26,498 bases of DNA, taken from positions 1 through 26,498 of the forward strand of contig CAAEIL010000312.1 in NCBI GenBank assembly GCA_900755985.1. The letters are read 5' to 3'. Both the position numbers and the translations under genes were made by a program. Numbering within the stretch: position 1 is the first letter of the stretch; each line of letters begins with the position of its first letter. This DNA is from Bacteroidales bacterium (GTDB lineage Bacteria > Bacteroidota > Bacteroidia > Bacteroidales > Muribaculaceae). Shown in pieces: positions 22,423-26,498 of the stretch. The notes below the pieces were generated by a model. That model made no database searches. It was not told where the DNA came from and saw only the letters and a list, made by a program, of their open reading frames with translations.

Positions 22423-25182
22423 ATGAAAAGAATCTGTACCTTATTGACTCTTCTATTGGTTCTGTGTATAGGTGTCCATGCACAGATTGTAACCACATCG
22501 CCGTTGATTATCCAAGAGACATCCTCGGACATTATCCTAACATATAATGCCGCATCCCCGCTGGGTAACAACGGCCTCGTAGGACTACCGTCATCCACTG
22601 CCGTGTATGCACACATTGGCGTAATTACCAACAAATCGACGGGAAACAGCGACTGGAAATACGCTCCATCTTGGGTCGACAATGCAGCTAAATATAAATT
22701 GACTTATGTCAGTCCCAACACATACACCTTGAAAATCCCAAATCTTCGAACATATTTTGGCATAACAAATTCAGATGAAACCATTAAGAAAATAGCAATG
22801 GTTTTTCGTACCGCCGACTGTTCAAAAGAAGGCAAGACCAAGGCTGGCGGTGATATATTTGTAGACGTCTATCCCGAAGGTTATCAGATGATAATCCAAA
22901 GCGATGCTCCGGGGACAGTGGTAAACTCTCCCTGTCAGATAAAGCTTACTGCAGCGGCAACACAAACATCAACCATAACAATTAGTGTCAACGGCACTAA
23001 CATTGCATCAAAAAGCAAAGTAACCGAACTGACAGGCACATATAATATCGCCTCGACCGGAAGTTATACATTCAAGGCTACGGCCACAAACGGTACCCAA
23101 ACGCTGAGCCGTTCATTCGAGATTGCATATCCCGCTGCATCTTCAGCCGGTATATACCCCGGTGGAGTTCCTAAAATGGGAACTGTGAAGAATTCTGACG
23201 GCAGCGTGACATTCTGCCTTGCCGCACCTGAAAAGAAGTCGGTAGTCATGGTCCCTTCATGGGACAATTATCAGGTTTTGGAGCGTAACACCATGCAATA
23301 TCAGGACTATGGGGGACAGCGTTATTTTTTCATTACTGTAAGCGGTCTGCGCGACGATGTTTGGTATCCATACTATTATATTGTCGACGGTTCGGTTAAA
23401 GTTGCCGACCCCTATGCCAATCTTGTACTCGACTGTTACAGCGACAAATGGATTGACCCGACAGTATGGCCCGATATGCCAAAGTATCCCTACGATCGTT
23501 TTGACGATGTTATGCTTGCTGTTTATCGTGGCGACTTGAATGGCACTTACAAATTCAGTGATTTCGAAATTCCCGACCATCGGAATCTCATCGTTTACGA
23601 AATGCTTTTCAGAGACTTTACGGGCACAGACGGGAAAGCTGACGCTAATGGCACCGTACGCAAGGCCATCGAAAAAATTCCTTATCTGAAGTCTTTGGGT
23701 ATCAATGCTGTCGAACTTATGCCCATAATGCAGTTTAACGGCAATAATTCATGGGGATATAATCCCAACTTCTACATGGCTCCTGACAAAAATTATGGTT
23801 CGCCCACTGACTACCGCGATTTTATCGAAACATGTCACCAGAATGGAATTGCCGTCATTCTTGACGTTGCATTCAATCATGTTGACGGTCTTAATCCATG
23901 GTACATGATGTATCCTCCCGAACACAATCCATTCTTCAATGCCACAGCACCTCATGATTATTCCGTTCTCAACGACTGGAATCAGAAGAATCCGCTTGTT
24001 CAGCAACAGTTCCACGATGCCGTTCAATACTGGATGCGCGAATACGATGTCGACGGATTCCGTTTCGACCTCGTCAAAGGTATGGGTACAGACTATCCAT
24101 CTGGAACTGAAGCATATAACCCGACACGCGTGGCCACTATGAAAGCATTGCAGGAAGCGATTGCCGAAGTAAAGCCCAACGGAATTCACATAAACGAAAA
24201 TCTTGCGGGCACTCAGGAAGAGAATGAAATGTTCGCTGACGGTGGGCAGCTCAATTGGGCCAATATCAACAATTCCTCCTGTCAGTATGCAATGGGCTAT
24301 GCTGAGAATGCCGGCCTTGGACGTTTTCTATCCTCGGCCGATGGAGGACGCACTGCCTTTTCGACAATTTCTTATGCCGAAAGTCATGACGAACAGCGCG
24401 TACCTTATAAACAGATTACTTACGGAGCTGAACAGGTCAAGAACAGCCGTGAAGTGCAATTCAATCGACTGCAGCAACTTGCTGCCCAGATGTTTCTGAC
24501 TCCGGGAGCCAAAATGTTATGGCAGTTTGAAGAACTTGGGGATGCCCAGAACACAAAGAATGAAAACGGCTCGAACAACACTGACCCAAAAATCGTCCCC
24601 TGGGGAACACTCGAAGACGAAAATGTCAGCAATTTACACGACGTATATGCTGCGTTGATAAATCTGCGAACAGGAAACAACGATCTCTTCACCGACGGAA
24701 CATACTGGCAATCCGGAGTCAACGCAAATTCTCTGACTACCAACAGGCTGCAAATAATCTCAAAGGATAAAAAACAGATCCTTGTTATGACAAATCCATC
24801 ATTATCCGGCATCAAGAATATAACAGTCGGACAAAGCCGATGCGAGCAGATTACTCCTGAATCTTATCAGTTAATATGTGCGACACCGGGCTATACACCG
24901 GTGTTGACAAAAAGCGGCAATAACCTTAACTGCACCATTCCGGCAAATTATTTTGCCTTATTCGCCTCCAAGGATGTCACCGCCGTTGAGGATATCTCCA
25001 ATGATCTGAATGAAAACCCGATAAGAGTCTATGCAGACGGAGGGCGAATTGTCATCGAAGGCAATTATGACAACGCTAAAGTATATAACCTTGAAGGACA
25101 GCTCTGCAACTCGTATTCAGTGCCCGCAGGCTTGTACATAGTCGTTGTTGACAACCATCCCTACAAAATAGCAGTACGTTAA
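22423..25182 (+). CDS. Exported GH13 alpha-amylase-family protein, copy 2
   Basis: Tandem paralogue of the preceding gene with the same domain order and exactly the same length, 919 aa, the result of compensating one-residue gaps. The start is the ATG at 22423 (MKRICTLLTLLLVL), because it gives a normal signal peptide cleaved before QIVTTSP; the frame runs 18 codons further upstream without signal-like sequence. Its GH13 set is canonical: D481-V-A-F-N485-H486 in region I, nucleophile D549 (GFRFDLV), E592 (INENL) and D656 (SHDE). The tail VYADGGRIVI...YNLEGQ...GLYIVVVDN again resembles a T9SS signal. Sequence is visibly more AT-rich than copy 1, which hints at divergence since duplication. Polysaccharide specificity is unknown. 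Confidence 0.9.
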   Translation: MKRICTLLTLLLVLCIGVHAQIVTTSPLIIQETSSDIILTYNAASPLGNNGLVGLPSSTAVYAHIGVITNKSTGNSDWKYAPSWVDNAAKYKLTYVSPNTYTLKIPNLRTYFGITNSDETIKKIAMVFRTADCSKEGKTKAGGDIFVDVYPEGYQMIIQSDAPGTVVNSPCQIKLTAAATQTSTITISVNGTNIASKSKVTELTGTYNIASTGSYTFKATATNGTQTLSRSFEIAYPAASSAGIYPGGVPKMGTVKNSDGSVTFCLAAPEKKSVVMVPSWDNYQVLERNTMQYQDYGGQRYFFITVSGLRDDVWYPYYYIVDGSVKVADPYANLVLDCYSDKWIDPTVWPDMPKYPYDRFDDVMLAVYRGDLNGTYKFSDFEIPDHRNLIVYEMLFRDFTGTDGKADANGTVRKAIEKIPYLKSLGINAVELMPIMQFNGNNSWGYNPNFYMAPDKNYGSPTDYRDFIETCHQNGIAVILDVAFNHVDGLNPWYMMYPPEHNPFFNATAPHDYSVLNDWNQKNPLVQQQFHDAVQYWMREYDVDGFRFDLVKGMGTDYPSGTEAYNPTRVATMKALQEAIAEVKPNGIHINENLAGTQEENEMFADGGQLNWANINNSSCQYAMGYAENAGLGRFLSSADGGRTAFSTISYAESHDEQRVPYKQITYGAEQVKNSREVQFNRLQQLAAQMFLTPGAKMLWQFEELGDAQNTKNENGSNNTDPKIVPWGTLEDENVSNLHDVYAALINLRTGNNDLFTDGTYWQSGVNANSLTTNRLQIISKDKKQILVMTNPSLSGIKNITVGQSRCEQITPESYQLICATPGYTPVLTKSGNNLNCTIPANYFALFASKDVTAVEDISNDLNENPIRVYADGGRIVIEGNYDNAKVYNLEGQLCNSYSVPAGLYIVVVDNHPYKIAVR

Positions 25183-25192
25183 AAAAAATGCA

Positions 25193-25245
25193 TTTAAAAT
25201 ATCAAGACGCGGAAGACATTGTTTTTCGCGTCTTGATATTTTAAA
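25193..25245. terminator. Bidirectional terminator, 19-bp perfect stem
   Basis: TTTAAAATATCAAGACGCG (25193-25211) pairs perfectly with 25227-25245 around a 15-nt loop. The stem has A/T-rich outer ends and a GC-rich core, so it reads as a terminator on both strands. It lies between the convergent copy 2 amylase (stop at 25182) and the minus-strand gene ending at 25276. Confidence 0.85.
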
Positions 25246-25275
25246 CCTAATGTGATATATAAGCAATAAGGAGTT

Positions 25276-25938
25276 TTATTTGATTATTTTCTTTGTGATT
25301 TTATGTCCTTGTTGATATAGGTAAAGCCCGGGAGTTTGCGGTTCGCTATTTATTATGCGCCCGCTCAGGTCAAACCATTTACCGGGAGTCTGATCATATT
25401 CTAATGCAATATCATCAACTGAAGCTGCCGTCTTACATGTAACACTTGTTGTAGACATCTCGCAACGTGTGTCCAGATAAAATTTGACTTGCTGAGCATC
25501 AGTGCCGGCGGTCCAGGTGTCATTGCTCCATTTACCAGTCTCATCGAGCGGCGTAAGATAATATTCGCCAACCTCAGGGCCGGTCATTGTTATCGACTCG
25601 ATAACCTTGCCTTCGGGTGCTGTGATTACAAAATATGACTCTGCATAGGCCCTGAGCTCGACAGCATTGGTATAATACCCAAAATAGAAACGGGCTTTTC
25701 GGCTTTGTTCTTTGACATTACTGTCATCGATAAAAAAAGTCACACCATTGTCACTGAACGTAGCATCGTTAATCATCACCCCTATTTTGTCACCGCTCGC
25801 AGGAGCTTGGAAAGACGGTGTGAGTCCAGCCGGATTTGACCAATCAAAATATGCCGTTACCTTCTCCTCACAAAATCCAACTGTAGGAATACCAGCCAGA
25901 ACAAGAGCCAGAATCGACTTGATGATATGTTTGTTCAT
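25276..25938 (-). CDS. Small exported protein with sorting-signal-like tail, function unknown
   Basis: A 220-aa protein that I cannot assign to a function. It has a signal peptide (1 to about 23, ending VGFC-EEK; phenylalanine before the cysteine argues against a lipoprotein). A beta-rich middle follows, with YFVITAPEGKVIESITMTGPEVG, a phrase type common in surface proteins of Muribaculaceae and Prevotella. The short C-terminal tail (WFDLSGRIIN, then PGLYLYQQGHKITKKIIK) resembles a reduced T9SS type A signal. Two cysteines (in DTRCEMS and VTCKTA) could form a disulfide. It converges on the amylase genes across a shared terminator and has its own promoter, so it is a separate unit. A surface or secreted location is inferred. 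Confidence 0.8.
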   Translation of the reverse strand: MNKHIIKSILALVLAGIPTVGFCEEKVTAYFDWSNPAGLTPSFQAPASGDKIGVMINDATFSDNGVTFFIDDSNVKEQSRKARFYFGYYTNAVELRAYAESYFVITAPEGKVIESITMTGPEVGEYYLTPLDETGKWSNDTWTAGTDAQQVKFYLDTRCEMSTTSVTCKTAASVDDIALEYDQTPGKWFDLSGRIINSEPQTPGLYLYQQGHKITKKIIK

Positions 25939-25966
25939 TGTAATTAGTTCTATTGGATTCAGATGG

Positions 25967-25997
25967 CAAAATTAAGATTTTTATCACTATCTACAAA
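25967..25997 (-). promoter_or_regulatory. Predicted Bacteroidetes promoter for the small exported protein
   Basis: On the minus strand TTTG (25997-25994) and TAATTTTG (25974-25967) are 19 nt apart, a full match to the Bacteroidetes promoter pattern. The -7 element lies 28 nt upstream of the ATG at 25938. Confidence 0.75.
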
Positions 25998-26213
25998 GGT
26001 TTCGGCCATCCTTTTATTAAATTTAATCAATATTGTCTCAAATATTGTCCTGAATTACCCTAAATTTTAACCCAAAATGTTGTCAGAGTCTGACGGCGGT
26101 GCATGACCCGGATATAGACAGTATAAAAAAACATCAGCCCTATGTTTTCCGACAAGACGGGATTGTTTACTCTGCTGAATATATATGGACCTATAGAATT
26201 GGAAAGACCATAG

Positions 26214-26245
26214 GAATAGAATATGCCCTTTCAGGCGTTCTATTC
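26214..26245. repeat. Hairpin in the right-hand non-coding stretch
   Basis: GAATAGAA (26214-26221) pairs perfectly with TTCTATTC (26238-26245), and an inner GCC/GGC pair set reinforces the loop. It lies in about 300 nt (25998-26324) with no gene I can support. It could be a terminator for plus-strand transcription (T-rich sequence follows) or part of mobile-element debris. Confidence 0.4.
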
Positions 26246-26324
26246 AGTTGCTTTCATTTCCTCTTATGAATATCGCACCCGGCTCTTTGAATGTTATCGG
26301 AACAAACAAATGGAAGCTTTTCTT

Positions 26325-26498
26325 TTATTGCTGTCCGATAAAAATCGGGGAAGGCACAAAAGTATGGTTCAATCGCTGAATGGCTATGATTTCGTCAGAA
26401 TCCGACTCCATGTCGTTTGTCAGCAAGGATATGAGTTTGCGTTTCTTTTGATCGCAATAGGTGATTATCCGTGCCTTATGAAGTATTGTTTCACCCTC
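26325..26498 (-). pseudogene. IS4-type transposase fragment, broken and cut by the window edge
   Basis: The minus-strand frame entering at the right edge reads 57 codons and stops at 26325-26327. Its first part, including RIITYCDQKKRKLISLLT and then NDMESDSDEIIAI, resembles the segment of IS4-family DDE transposases just before the conserved Y-x-x-R-W-x-I-E motif. That motif, with its catalytic glutamate, does not follow: after about 26379 the reading changes to QRLNHTFVPSPIF and ends. I infer a remnant with its 3' part deleted, so inactive. A short palindrome (CCGAT AAAA ATCGG, near 26334-26347) may belong to the element end. The 5' part lies outside the window. Confidence 0.55.

Noticed and set aside
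19508..25182. Complete Sus-type polysaccharide utilisation locus
   Set aside because: No SusC/SusD pair, SusE/F lipoprotein or regulator gene is visible; only two amylase-family genes are supported.
26223..26498. Plus-strand frame open to the right edge (MPFQAFYSVAF...)
   Set aside because: It is antisense to the transposase fragment, has no promoter or domain I recognise, and begins inside a hairpin. I kept it only as context in the mobile-debris finding.
1..26498. CRISPR array, tRNA/rRNA genes, toxin-antitoxin or defence island
   Set aside because: I scanned by eye for regular repeats, tRNA-like cloverleaf segments and paired small genes and found none that stand up.

Overview
The window looks like chromosomal DNA of a Bacteroidales bacterium, most plausibly a gut Muribaculaceae/Prevotella-type lineage. 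Three things point there. Promoter-like sites fit the Bacteroidetes TTTG-N19-20-TAnnTTTG pattern and Shine-Dalgarno sequences are nearly absent. The cell-shape genes follow purH in the order mreB-mreC-mreD-mrdA-rodA. Exported proteins end in tails resembling type IX secretion (T9SS type A) sorting signals. The family assignment is inference; no rRNA or tRNA is present to settle it.

Layout. 1-193: non-coding, with a quasi-palindromic block that may be a dispersed repeat. 194-4431 (minus strand, transcribed right to left): a compact four-gene unit of CapA-like lipoprotein, metallo-beta-lactamase-fold hydrolase, [4Fe-4S] L-serine ammonia-lyase and GT4 glycosyltransferase. 4432-4765: divergent intergenic region with a promoter for each side and a triplet of TTTGAAG repeats. 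4766-11579 (plus): uvrB, a YgiQ-type radical SAM protein, an exported S9 dipeptidyl-peptidase and a DUF6155-like protein, closed by a strong hairpin. 11708-13246: purH. 13337-19320: the elongasome cluster mreBCD-mrdA-rodA, tightly packed except for a 162-nt gap before mreC that carries alternative RNA stems. 19508-25182: two tandem, equally long (919 aa) exported GH13 alpha-amylase-family paralogues, separated by a terminator-like hairpin. 25193-25245: a 19-bp perfect bidirectional terminator. 25276-25938 (minus): a small exported protein with a short sorting-like tail and a good promoter. 25939-26498: mostly non-coding, ending in a truncated IS4-type transposase fragment.

How the genes work together. 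The central part is housekeeping: nucleotide-excision repair, purine synthesis, and lateral-wall synthesis, in which MreB/C/D position the PBP2 transpeptidase and the RodA glycosyltransferase. The right part is nutritional: starch-type glycan breakdown outside the cytoplasm by duplicated enzymes. The exported S9 peptidase and serine deaminase fit an organism that also uses peptides and amino acids. I found no CRISPR array, prophage, toxin-antitoxin pair or defence system. The most unusual items are the mreC leader and the duplicated amylases, in which one copy replaces the conserved region-I histidine with glutamine.
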